Under the pieces are notes generated by a model that was not told the DNA's origin, made no database searches, and was given only the letters and a program-made list of their open reading frames with translations. Shown here one piece after another: positions 46,697 through 54,315 of a DNA stretch of 64,000 bases (positions are counted from its first letter, which is position 1; each line of letters opens with the position of its first letter). The stretch is from Pseudoalteromonas gelatinilytica (GTDB lineage: Bacteria; Pseudomonadota; Gammaproteobacteria; Enterobacterales; Alteromonadaceae): the NCBI RefSeq assembly GCF_001641615.1, contig NZ_LRRU01000022.1, forward strand, positions 372,001 to 436,000, written 5' to 3'. The position numbers and the translations under genes are program-made.

Positions 46697-47542
46697 ATGA
46701 TCAACTTAGATGAACAACGCCTAGTTTCGCTTGAACGCGGTTTTCATATTCCACCAAAACCTGAGCTATTGAGCCAAATTGCCGATGAAATGCAAAAGTC
46801 GGATGCAAGCTTAGATAAAATAGCCAATTTGATCTCTCGAGACATTAGCCTGTCGGCCTTATTATTAAAAACTATAAATAGCCCGGTGTTTGGCTTACAA
46901 CGCACCATTAGTGATATACGCCAAGCGGCGATGTTTTTAGGGTTAGATCAGCTTAATCGGCTAGTCACCTTAGCCTTGCTTAAGCAAAATTTTAAAGGTA
47001 ATGCCTGTATTAGCTTAGAGCGCTTTTGGGATGAGTCGGTTGAAGTTGCAAATGCCTGTGTACTGCTAGGAAACAGTTATAAGTCATTAATGCCAGTGGA
47101 CGAGCTTTATTCATTAGGGCTTTTCCATAATGTCGGTATTGCTGCTATGGCATTAAAGTTCAGAGATTATGTTGATGTTCTTAAACAAGCAAATCTAGCT
47201 AAAGAGCTGGCTATCACCGACCTAGAACAGGCTCGTTATCAGTGCGATCATGCGGTGATTGGTTATTTTATCTCGGTATCATGGCACCTTCCAAAGCCAC
47301 TTTGTCATGTTATTTTAAATCATCACAACACGCACTTTTTAGAGCAAAACAATGATGAGCAACAACGTATGGCGTATGCCATCTTAAAATGCGCGGAGAG
47401 TGCTGTGGACTATGCCCGTCACCAACAGTATTCGAGCGAGTGGTTTAAAATTAAAGAGCAGTGCTTTGCAGAGCTGGGTATTGTTGATCAAGATTTTGCC
47501 GATATGGTCGAAGATTACGTCGACAATGCGATGGCTAGTTAA
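46697..47542 (+). CDS. HDOD domain protein
   Basis: 281 residues. The HDOD domain covers about residues 12-205: SLERGFHIPPKPELLSQIA, then LISRDISLSALLLKTINSP and the YSLGLFHNVGIAAMAL segment, where the HD-type metal pair is degenerate. Such proteins are usually signalling or scaffold modules rather than phosphodiesterases. No receiver or GGDEF/EAL domain is attached. Start ATG 46697, with GGAGG upstream at a longer spacing, is plausible. A terminator follows at 47588. Confidence 0.87.
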   Translation: MINLDEQRLVSLERGFHIPPKPELLSQIADEMQKSDASLDKIANLISRDISLSALLLKTINSPVFGLQRTISDIRQAAMFLGLDQLNRLVTLALLKQNFKGNACISLERFWDESVEVANACVLLGNSYKSLMPVDELYSLGLFHNVGIAAMALKFRDYVDVLKQANLAKELAITDLEQARYQCDHAVIGYFISVSWHLPKPLCHVILNHHNTHFLEQNNDEQQRMAYAILKCAESAVDYARHQQYSSEWFKIKEQCFAELGIVDQDFADMVEDYVDNAMAS

Positions 47543-47587
47543 AGCCAATTAGCGTTTATTTCCTATCATCTTAACTTCGATGAGTTT

Positions 47588-47620
47588 GCGAGTGGTGAGT
47601 TATCATCACTCGCTTTTTTA
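47588..47620 (+). terminator. Rho-independent terminator after the HDOD gene
   Basis: An 11-bp stem GCGAGTGGTGA/TCATCACTCGC (one G-U pair) with a 4-nt loop, followed by TTTTTTA. Confidence 0.88.
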
Positions 47621-47694
47621 TATCGAAAGAAAGTATGCATTACTATACTTTCCTGCTGTAGCAAGGCATCATAACTTTTTTCTAAGGAGAGGTT

Positions 47695-48417
47695 ATGATG
47701 CTTAAATCTTTGTTGTTACTGGTTTTATGTAGCAGTTCTGCGATGGCTGCTACAAGTCTGCCGGATAATCGTCATATTGTTGTTAAAGGTGAGGCTGTTG
47801 TACGTACTGCCCCCGATAGTGCTGATATCACGTTAGAGTTTGAAGTTGTAAAAGCTGAAAGCGTGCAGGCTAAGCAGCAAGTAGATGCGCAAGTCAATGA
47901 ACTCCTTGCGGGCTTAAATAATTTCTTTATAGACGAAAAAAGTATCTCTGCGGGTCGAATTTTCGTAGAGCCGAACATGCGTTATGACGAAAATGATAAT
48001 CAAGTTAAAGATGGTTTTCGAGCCACGCGAAAGGTCAAAGTCAGCCTTAAAAAACTCTCCCTTTTGGACGGATTTTTAAATTTTGCGCTTAAAGTGGGTG
48101 TCAATCAAATCGAGCAAATTCAACTTTTATCAACCAAAGCCTCAGATTACGAGCAAGCCGCTCTTGATAAAGCAGTAGCGAATGCCAAACAGCAGGGAAG
48201 TAGCCTCGCTAGCGCATTCGAAGCGAAACTTGGTCGGGTGTATAGTATTCAATCGCAAGAGGTAGGTAGTCACTTTGGCTATGGTAGCAATACAAATATT
48301 GAACGAATTATGGTTACGGGCTCACGTATGAATACAGTCCCAGAAGGTAAGTATCTACAAGAGTCGATTACCTTCAGAGCAAGTGTCAATGTTGTGTTTG
48401 ATTTGGTGGTTGAGTAA
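47695..48417 (+). CDS. SIMPL domain (DUF541) periplasmic protein
   Basis: 240 residues with a clear signal peptide (cleavage after SAMAA, near residue 20). The mature protein has the SIMPL/DUF541 pattern: HIVVKGEAVVRTAPDSADITLEFE, FRATRKVKVSLKKL and a C-terminal FRASVNVVFDLV. The E. coli relative YggE is linked to oxidative-stress tolerance; the biochemical role is unresolved. Two adjacent ATGs (47695, 47698) follow AAGGAGAGG; either could serve. The next gene starts 3 bp after the stop, suggesting an operon. Confidence 0.9.
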   Translation: MMLKSLLLLVLCSSSAMAATSLPDNRHIVVKGEAVVRTAPDSADITLEFEVVKAESVQAKQQVDAQVNELLAGLNNFFIDEKSISAGRIFVEPNMRYDENDNQVKDGFRATRKVKVSLKKLSLLDGFLNFALKVGVNQIEQIQLLSTKASDYEQAALDKAVANAKQQGSSLASAFEAKLGRVYSIQSQEVGSHFGYGSNTNIERIMVTGSRMNTVPEGKYLQESITFRASVNVVFDLVVE

Positions 48418-48420
48418 TTA

Positions 48421-49170
48421 ATGAGATTTTTTAAGTACAGCGTTTATCTATTCCTTTTGTTGATGGCATTCAGTGGTCTTGCCGCAACAAAGCACCTAAA
48501 TATCGTCAAACCTGTGGTTGCGGTATTTAAGGCGGGTGACAAAGCTGCCATTGCCAAGCGAGTGCATTATCCTTTGCAGCGTAAAGCGCCGCTGCAAGCA
48601 ATAGAAAATGAGCAAATGCTCATAGAAAAGTTTGAGCAAATTTTTGATAAAGAGTTTGTCGAAAAAATCGTGAACTCAAGTATTCGCCATGATTGGGAAA
48701 TGATGGGGTGGCGTGGCATTATGTTTGATTCAGGCAAATTGTGGTTAGACTTTGATGGCTCCATTTGGGCTGTGCCTTATGAATCAGAGGCAGAAAAAGC
48801 ACGACGCGAAGCATTGATTGACGAGCAAAAACAAGCATTACACAAAAGCCTCCGTGAATTCACAAAGCCGATACTAACGTGGCAAACTAAACAGCATTTA
48901 ATTCGTATCGATGAACTGGCTGATAATCAATACCGCTATGCAGCATGGGAGGTTGATCAATCAATGCAAGATGAGCCAAGCCTAGTGATAACAGGGGGCA
49001 CATTAAGTTTTGATGGCAGTGGGGGGAATCATTTTTACACCTTTACTAACAACGGTTATCGTTATGTCTGTCATGTTACCGTGCTTGGTACTGAGCACTC
49101 ACCGCCGGGGCTTTTAGAGGTATTTAAAAATAATGTACAGATATTGTCTGAGCCTGCTTCAAGTTTTTAG
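48421..49170 (+). CDS. Secreted protein of unknown function
   Basis: 249 residues. A signal peptide ends near residue 20 (FSGLAA-TK). The mature part begins LNIVKPVVAVFKAGDKAAIAKRVHYPL, a pattern seen in NTF2-like or DUF-type periplasmic proteins where small domains track residues of substrate-binding pockets. The middle is charged and helical, and the C-terminus beta-rich. I do not recognise a named family. It is probably co-expressed with the SIMPL gene 3 bp upstream. Confidence 0.75.
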   Translation: MRFFKYSVYLFLLLMAFSGLAATKHLNIVKPVVAVFKAGDKAAIAKRVHYPLQRKAPLQAIENEQMLIEKFEQIFDKEFVEKIVNSSIRHDWEMMGWRGIMFDSGKLWLDFDGSIWAVPYESEAEKARREALIDEQKQALHKSLREFTKPILTWQTKQHLIRIDELADNQYRYAAWEVDQSMQDEPSLVITGGTLSFDGSGGNHFYTFTNNGYRYVCHVTVLGTEHSPPGLLEVFKNNVQILSEPASSF

Positions 49171-49206
49171 GCTGTTTTTCTTATTTTGTACTACACTGAT
49201 TCTTTC

Positions 49207-49243
49207 AAAGGAGTCTCGTTCTAAGGAGTCTCATTTAAAGGAG
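49207..49243 (+). repeat. Three Shine-Dalgarno-like repeats with 15-bp period
   Basis: AAGGAG occurs at 49208, 49223 and 49238, exactly 15 bp apart, the first two within the longer repeat AAGGAGTCTC. Only the third is at a functional distance (6 nt) from the GTG at 49250, so this looks like a duplicated ribosome-binding segment. Confidence 0.8.
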
Positions 49244-49249
49244 TAAGTT

Positions 49250-49483
49250 GTGGGTACAAAGTTCTGGATACTAAGAGCCGCTAAAGTTTTTACGCTGGTG
49301 GCTATTTTGTTATTTATGGTGGAAATTCTAAAAGGTCACGAGACGCTCAGCGCGTTAGGTTTTGCGCTGCTTTGGTCTTTTATTGCCACGGCCATTTTTA
49401 TCGCAACCCGTTTATATCATTCATCAAAAGGGCGCCACTGTGCACTTTGTAATGACACCCCTGATGATAAAAAAGCGAGTTAG
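49250..49483 (+). CDS. Small two-helix membrane protein with a C-terminal CxxC
   Basis: 77 residues from GTG 49250, decided by AAAGGAG 6 nt upstream. Two hydrophobic segments (about residues 9-27 and 35-54) are followed by a short polar tail with HCALC (a CxxC-like Cys pair), which could bind metal or be redox-active. Family not recognised. The stop codon overlaps the convergent dgkA stop. Confidence 0.65.
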   Translation: MGTKFWILRAAKVFTLVAILLFMVEILKGHETLSALGFALLWSFIATAIFIATRLYHSSKGRHCALCNDTPDDKKAS

Positions 49484-49860
49484 CTTAGGTTATTAACAAA
49501 CACGCCGCCCCATACCAACGCACAAATCGTTAAAGCAATCAGTACGGCTGCGGATCCTAAGTCTTTAGCTAGGCCTGATAATGGATGAATTTCAAGGCCT
49601 ATTCGGTCTATGGCGGCTTCAATTGCCGTATTGACGACTTCAGCAAACATCACAAATAGCACTGATACAAGCAGCATAATTTTCTCATACAGGCTAATCT
49701 GCCAAACAAAAACCACTGCTATGGCAAGCACCAACAGAATCAGCTCTTGTTTAAAAGCAGACTCATGCTTTGCTAACCACGTGAATGCACGTTGGGAGTT
49801 TTTGAATGCGAGGCGAATACGTTTAATGCCAATGGGTTTGTTAGTGCTATCAAATTGCAT
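49480..49860 (-). CDS. dgkA: Diacylglycerol kinase
   Basis: 126 residues, the size of the trimeric bacterial DgkA (E. coli 122). It phosphorylates diacylglycerol to phosphatidic acid in the inner membrane. The family signature appears in FAEVVNTAIEAAIDRIG (catalytic Glu residues), within three membrane helices, with a short amphipathic N-terminus. It lies 20 bp downstream of eptA, whose reaction releases diacylglycerol from phosphatidylethanolamine, so it probably recycles that product. Confidence 0.95.
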   Translation of the reverse strand: MQFDSTNKPIGIKRIRLAFKNSQRAFTWLAKHESAFKQELILLVLAIAVVFVWQISLYEKIMLLVSVLFVMFAEVVNTAIEAAIDRIGLEIHPLSGLAKDLGSAAVLIALTICALVWGGVFVNNLS

Positions 49861-49880
49861 GGTATGAAATCTCTATTTCG

Positions 49881-51506
49881 TTAGCTTTGTGTTGAGCAAG
49901 CATTAAAGATATCTTGCTCTGGGTGATATTCAGTGCTTTGTACATGGGTTAAGCCAAGTAAGGTGTCAAAAATGTTATCGTGCGAAAAAGCATGGTTACG
50001 CTGCTGTTCGATACATTGATTAAAGCGGGTATCGGCGAGTTTATTACTCCAAAACAGCATAGGCACTTGGGTTTGCTCTTTAGGCGCTAACGCATACGGG
50101 AAGCCATGTAAGTACAAGCCTTTTTCACCTAGTGATTCACCGTGATCAGAAACATACAGCAGGGCTTTGTCATCCGCCTGACTGTTTTGCAGTAAATTAA
50201 TAAGTTTACTGAGCACTAGGTCGGTATAAGCAATGGTATTATCATAGGTGTTTGTGAGTTGCTCACTGCTACAATTTTGGATATCGCTACGTGGGCAATC
50301 AGGCAAAAATTTACTGTCTTTTTCTGGATAGCGGCGATAGTAGGTTGGCCCATGTGAACCAATCATATGTAACACCACTAGTTGGTGTTTCGCATCACTT
50401 TTGGCAAGCTTTGCAGCTAACTCTTCAACCAGTACTTCATCAAAACAATAGCGTCCGTCACAAAGTGGGTTGCTCTTTGTAGGTTCTACAGTTTGTGAGT
50501 TTACCCGTACGCAAACCCCTTTACAGCTGCTATTGTTATCAATCCACGTTACTTCGACACCACTTCGTTGAATGATATCTAGGGCATTTTCTTGGCTTTG
50601 CGCGATGCGAGAATCATAGTGATTGCGGTCTAAGCGCGAGAACATGCAAGGTACAGAAATGGCCGTTGCGGTGCCACATGAACTAACATCACTGAAATAT
50701 TTAACGCCAAGTTTAGGGGTATATTGATTAGTTGGCTTGTCGTAACCTTGCAGTGAAAAGTTTGCTGCACGGGCTGTTTCACCTACCACCATAATCGTCA
50801 GTGAACTTTGTTGCTTAGCTAATAGGTGCGGTGTTTTATCTAAGACTTTAAATGGTAAAGGTGGATAAAAATAATTATCGCGCAGGTACTTATAGCCCGC
50901 AGTATAAAATGCAAAAGGGGTAATGTAGCTGGTTAATTGGCGATTATTTCGCCCTACAGATGCGTAATCTTTATAAAAAGGAACGGCAATAACAGCTACA
51001 GCAATAAACGCTGTAACGTTAAGAAGCGCAAAGCTTTTAAGACGAACACGAAAGTTTCCGACAATTTTAAAGCGAGAAAACAAGTAAGCAGGCAGTACGC
51101 CTAGCACAGCAATAAAAGCGATAACTTGTACATTAAGGTATGAAAATGCCTCGCCTGAATTTGTTTCTAAGATATTTTGCAGCATGCTTTTATCAAAGAT
51201 AACACCGTAATTTAAGGTTGCATAAAACAACAACGATGAAACCACGATGCTTGTTAAAAGTACCGGTTTAACAAAGGTGATTAGCGATAACCAACTTAAC
51301 ACCATTGCCGTCAGTGCTAATAAGAAAAACGGTACGCTTGCTATAAATAACCAATTGACATGTTCAGGTTTGCTGGCTGCTTCAAGCATGTTAAATAAAA
51401 ACAGGCCATTAAATGCAATAACCAAGTACAACGACACCAGCCAGACAAATTGGCTGTAGCTAACGTGCCATTTTTTAGTAAGGAGTTGTTTAATTTGCAT
51501 GCTCAT
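49881..51506 (-). CDS. eptA: Phosphoethanolamine--lipid A transferase (EptA-type)
   Basis: 541 residues from ATG 51506, chosen because GAGGA lies 6 nt upstream (other Mets at 51512 and 51500). Five N-terminal membrane helices (to about residue 175) are followed by a periplasmic sulfatase-fold domain. The nucleophile Thr is in VVGETARAANFS (near residue 243), and zinc ligands appear in VLHMIGSHGP and YVSDHGESLGE. Many Cys residues suggest disulfides, as in EptA/MCR. It adds phosphoethanolamine to lipid A, lowering net negative charge. It sits in the minus-strand unit with an LTA-synthase-like gene and dgkA, divergent from a PmrAB-like system. Confidence 0.93.
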   Translation of the reverse strand: MSMQIKQLLTKKWHVSYSQFVWLVSLYLVIAFNGLFLFNMLEAASKPEHVNWLFIASVPFFLLALTAMVLSWLSLITFVKPVLLTSIVVSSLLFYATLNYGVIFDKSMLQNILETNSGEAFSYLNVQVIAFIAVLGVLPAYLFSRFKIVGNFRVRLKSFALLNVTAFIAVAVIAVPFYKDYASVGRNNRQLTSYITPFAFYTAGYKYLRDNYFYPPLPFKVLDKTPHLLAKQQSSLTIMVVGETARAANFSLQGYDKPTNQYTPKLGVKYFSDVSSCGTATAISVPCMFSRLDRNHYDSRIAQSQENALDIIQRSGVEVTWIDNNSSCKGVCVRVNSQTVEPTKSNPLCDGRYCFDEVLVEELAAKLAKSDAKHQLVVLHMIGSHGPTYYRRYPEKDSKFLPDCPRSDIQNCSSEQLTNTYDNTIAYTDLVLSKLINLLQNSQADDKALLYVSDHGESLGEKGLYLHGFPYALAPKEQTQVPMLFWSNKLADTRFNQCIEQQRNHAFSHDNIFDTLLGLTHVQSTEYHPEQDIFNACSTQS

Positions 51507-51521
51507 AATCATTCCTCATCG

Positions 51522-53465
51522 CTACGATTTATTTGGTAAGCGATACAACTGTTCGGTATAAGCTAAATTGCTAAATAAGACGTGCGCTAATGCTTTTTTG
51601 GCAAGCTCAACGCTGCTATCTGTGTTATCGATAGCTACTTGCGTTTTACTTGCAGGGTCATAGCGCCAATAGCTCACTTTTTGGTTTGGCATCAGGATCA
51701 CGGCTTCACCATTTTCTACGTAAGCAAAGTTGTCGTAGTACTGCATCATGGCGCGCTCAACAGGGTATTGTTTCGTTAAATCATAACCAAGCATAGGGGT
51801 TGCTTGCTCAACGCCTAATAACGACAACAAAGTAACAGGTAAATCAATTTGGCTGACTAAGCGAGTATCGCGCTTTGCATCCATATCACTATTAAGGATC
51901 ACAGCAGGGATGTGGAATGATTTAAGCGGCACAGGCTCTGAACCAAACACGCGCACATCATGATCTGCAACCACTAAAAAGACGGTGTCTTGCCAGTAAT
52001 CTTGCGTTTTTGCCTTCGCGATGAATTTACCAAGAGCATAATCAGCATATTTGATTGCTAGATCACGTTTGTAGTTTTCTGGGTCGTGGCCTTCAGGCAG
52101 TGTTACTTTACCTTCTGGAATATCGAATGGATCGTGGTTACTTGAGGTAAACACAAGGCTGAAAAATGGTTTGCCTGATTTATTTAGCTCACTTAGCTCT
52201 TTATCAGCTTGATTGAACAAGTCTTCGTCGCTTGCTCCCCATGACGAAATAAACTCAGGGTTTTGCATGTCATTAATATCTACAATATCGCTAAAACCAT
52301 TGCCTAAGAAAAAGCTTTTCATATTATCGAAATGACTTTCACCGCCATAAATAAACTGGGTGGTATAGCCTGTGCGGCTTAATACGTCAGCAAGTGAGAA
52401 AAAGTTACGCTGAGATTTAGAAAGTTTGACCACCGAGCGCGAAGGTGATGGGGTAAACCCAGTTGTTACCGCTTCGATACCGCGCACTGAGCGTGTGCCA
52501 GTGGCATATAAGTTATCAAATCCCCAGCCTTGTTGATAAAGCTTATCTAGTTCAGGAGTCACACCAATGCCACCTAGTTCACCAACAAAGCGTGCGCCTA
52601 AGCTTTCTTCTAAAATGATCACTAAATTCTTTTGTTTGCCTGTGTTAAAAGGTGTGTTGTTGGCAAGGGTAGGAATACTCTCAGTGATAAACTGTTGTTT
52701 ATAGGCTGCATGCTTTACTGTTTGTAAAATCTCATCACGTGGCATGGTACCGTATAAACTACTGGCATTTTTTTCATTACTCATATTCTTAATAGCAAAT
52801 GCAACACTGTAAGTTGAATTAAGGGCTAAGGAGTTAATCAGTGAGTCACTTGAAAAGTACACTAATGCAGGGTTTAACGGGCGATGGCTGACAGTGCCTC
52901 TTGCGCTAATTAAGCAAACTAATAAAGTCGTAACGAGTATCACCACTTGGCTAACCGTTTTAGCATTTTGCTGCTTGCTAAATGCTGCACTTATAAAACG
53001 ATACGCAAACACACAACTAAGCGTTGCAATAATTAGGGTGCTTATCATGGCAAATAGGTGGCCATGTAATAGCATAGAAAAGACTTCTTGAGGGTAGTCT
53101 AGGTATTCGACAAATAAACGATTTGGTCGTACATCGTACTGGGTAATAAACGCGGGAGTCGAAGCCTCAACAACCACGATTAAAGTCACAACTATGCTGC
53201 TATAAAGAGTAAAAACATGCTGAAAAAAAGCAGTTTTGCTGCGCAAAAGCACATGAGCGAGTAACATTAAAACAGCCAAGGCTGACAAGTAGCCTAAGCT
53301 GCTTAAGTCAACTCTTAAGCCGCCAAATAAAACGGCTAGGCTATCGCCATCAGCTAACCTTTGGTGTTGCCATACTAGCAAGGCTATTCTCGACAGTATA
53401 AATACTGACATTAATATTAATGAAAAACGGAACAAAGGTTTTAAAATAGAGAGTTTTGCTGTCAT
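51522..53465 (-). CDS. LTA synthase family sulfatase-fold transferase
   Basis: 647 residues. Five hydrophobic segments (about residues 10-205) lead to a periplasmic alkaline-phosphatase-fold domain with ILEESLGARFVGELGG (metal-ligand Glu), a TGTRSVRGIE segment containing the presumed nucleophile Thr (near residue 320) and VVADHDVRVFG. LtaS-family enzymes transfer phosphoglycerol from phosphatidylglycerol; in Gram-negatives the acceptor is usually a periplasmic glucan or unknown. It is first in the unit with eptA and dgkA, 15 bp before eptA, so all three should be co-expressed. Confidence 0.9.
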   Translation of the reverse strand: MTAKLSILKPLFRFSLILMSVFILSRIALLVWQHQRLADGDSLAVLFGGLRVDLSSLGYLSALAVLMLLAHVLLRSKTAFFQHVFTLYSSIVVTLIVVVEASTPAFITQYDVRPNRLFVEYLDYPQEVFSMLLHGHLFAMISTLIIATLSCVFAYRFISAAFSKQQNAKTVSQVVILVTTLLVCLISARGTVSHRPLNPALVYFSSDSLINSLALNSTYSVAFAIKNMSNEKNASSLYGTMPRDEILQTVKHAAYKQQFITESIPTLANNTPFNTGKQKNLVIILEESLGARFVGELGGIGVTPELDKLYQQGWGFDNLYATGTRSVRGIEAVTTGFTPSPSRSVVKLSKSQRNFFSLADVLSRTGYTTQFIYGGESHFDNMKSFFLGNGFSDIVDINDMQNPEFISSWGASDEDLFNQADKELSELNKSGKPFFSLVFTSSNHDPFDIPEGKVTLPEGHDPENYKRDLAIKYADYALGKFIAKAKTQDYWQDTVFLVVADHDVRVFGSEPVPLKSFHIPAVILNSDMDAKRDTRLVSQIDLPVTLLSLLGVEQATPMLGYDLTKQYPVERAMMQYYDNFAYVENGEAVILMPNQKVSYWRYDPASKTQVAIDNTDSSVELAKKALAHVLFSNLAYTEQLYRLPNKS

Positions 53466-53511
53466 AGTCGTACTTACTTAATCGAAACTACGGCAATACT
53501 AGGAGTCGAAA

Positions 53512-53539
53512 CTTAAGAAATCCTTATGGTAATCTTAAT
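53512..53539. promoter_or_regulatory. Triplet of PmrA-box half-sites, proximal to the LTA synthase/eptA unit
   Basis: CTTAAG (53512), CTTATG (53523) and CTTAAT (53534) lie in direct repeat with exactly 11 bp between starts. The PmrA box of enteric bacteria is YTTAAK-N5-YTTAAK, the same period. A TAGTAT -10-like hexamer for the minus strand ends 10 nt away (53496-53501). Confidence 0.7.
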
Positions 53540-53558
53540 ATTTTCTAAACTAGAAAAA

Positions 53559-53586
53559 CTTCAGTAAATCTTAAGTGAATCTTAAG
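53559..53586. promoter_or_regulatory. Triplet of PmrA-box half-sites, proximal to the response regulator gene
   Basis: CTTCAG (53559), CTTAAG (53570) and CTTAAG (53581), again with an 11-bp period; the last two match the PmrA consensus exactly. They lie 55-82 bp upstream of the regulator ATG, consistent with autoregulation. The same spacing on both sides of the divergent region argues against chance. Confidence 0.75.
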
Positions 53587-53640
53587 ATTCAAAGCGTAAG
53601 CTGATGACGCTAAAGCGGTTTTTACCTAAATGAGTAACAT

Positions 53641-54315
53641 ATGAAATTGTTGATTATAGAAGATTCGGTGTCATTAAGACGTAGTCTACGAATTGGCCTT
53701 GAGAATCTAGGTTTTACTATTGATGAAACCGGCGATGGCGCTGAAGGGTTGAGTATGGCAATGACAGGTGAGTACGAATTAATCATACTCGACATTATGT
53801 TACCCAGTATTGATGGCATAACGTTATTACAAACCATAAGAACAAAGCAGCTCGACGTGCGAGTGCTTATTTTATCAGCCAAGCAAGAACCAGAAGATAG
53901 AGTGAAAGGGCTACTCACCGGGGCCGATGATTACCTGACCAAACCATTTTCGTTTGATGAGCTGCATGCAAGGTTATTAAATTTAATGCGTCGCGGCGGC
54001 TTGAAAACAATCAGTGATGTGATCCGCATTGATAACTTGGCTTTAAACTTACAATTAAAACTTTTGCAAGTTAACGAGACCGTTATCGATTTAACTCCTA
54101 ACGAATATAAAATAGTCGAGTGCTTGTTTAGTAATCAAAACAAAGTGATCACAGCTGAAAAGTTAAGTACCTATATTGCTGGTCAATATGACCTAGTTTC
54201 AAAAAACTCTATTGAAGCGCATTTATCCTCAGCGCGTAAAAAGGTGAGGGCAGCAGGTGGCGAGTTACCTATTCAAACTAAGCGTGGTTTTGGTTATATC
54301 ATTCAAGGAAAATAA
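53641..54315 (+). CDS. OmpR-family response regulator (PmrA/QseB-like)
   Basis: 224 residues. Receiver domain 1-115 with acidic ED near residue 7 and phospho-Asp in LIILDIMLPS (near residue 51), Thr/Lys switch residues following. The C-terminal winged helix (about 125-222) ends TKRGFGYII, the usual recognition-helix and wing region. The size, architecture and flanking PmrA-like boxes support a PmrA/QseB role controlling envelope-charge genes; the signal is unknown. Its stop overlaps the kinase start by 1 nt. Confidence 0.92.
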   Translation: MKLLIIEDSVSLRRSLRIGLENLGFTIDETGDGAEGLSMAMTGEYELIILDIMLPSIDGITLLQTIRTKQLDVRVLILSAKQEPEDRVKGLLTGADDYLTKPFSFDELHARLLNLMRRGGLKTISDVIRIDNLALNLQLKLLQVNETVIDLTPNEYKIVECLFSNQNKVITAEKLSTYIAGQYDLVSKNSIEAHLSSARKKVRAAGGELPIQTKRGFGYIIQGK

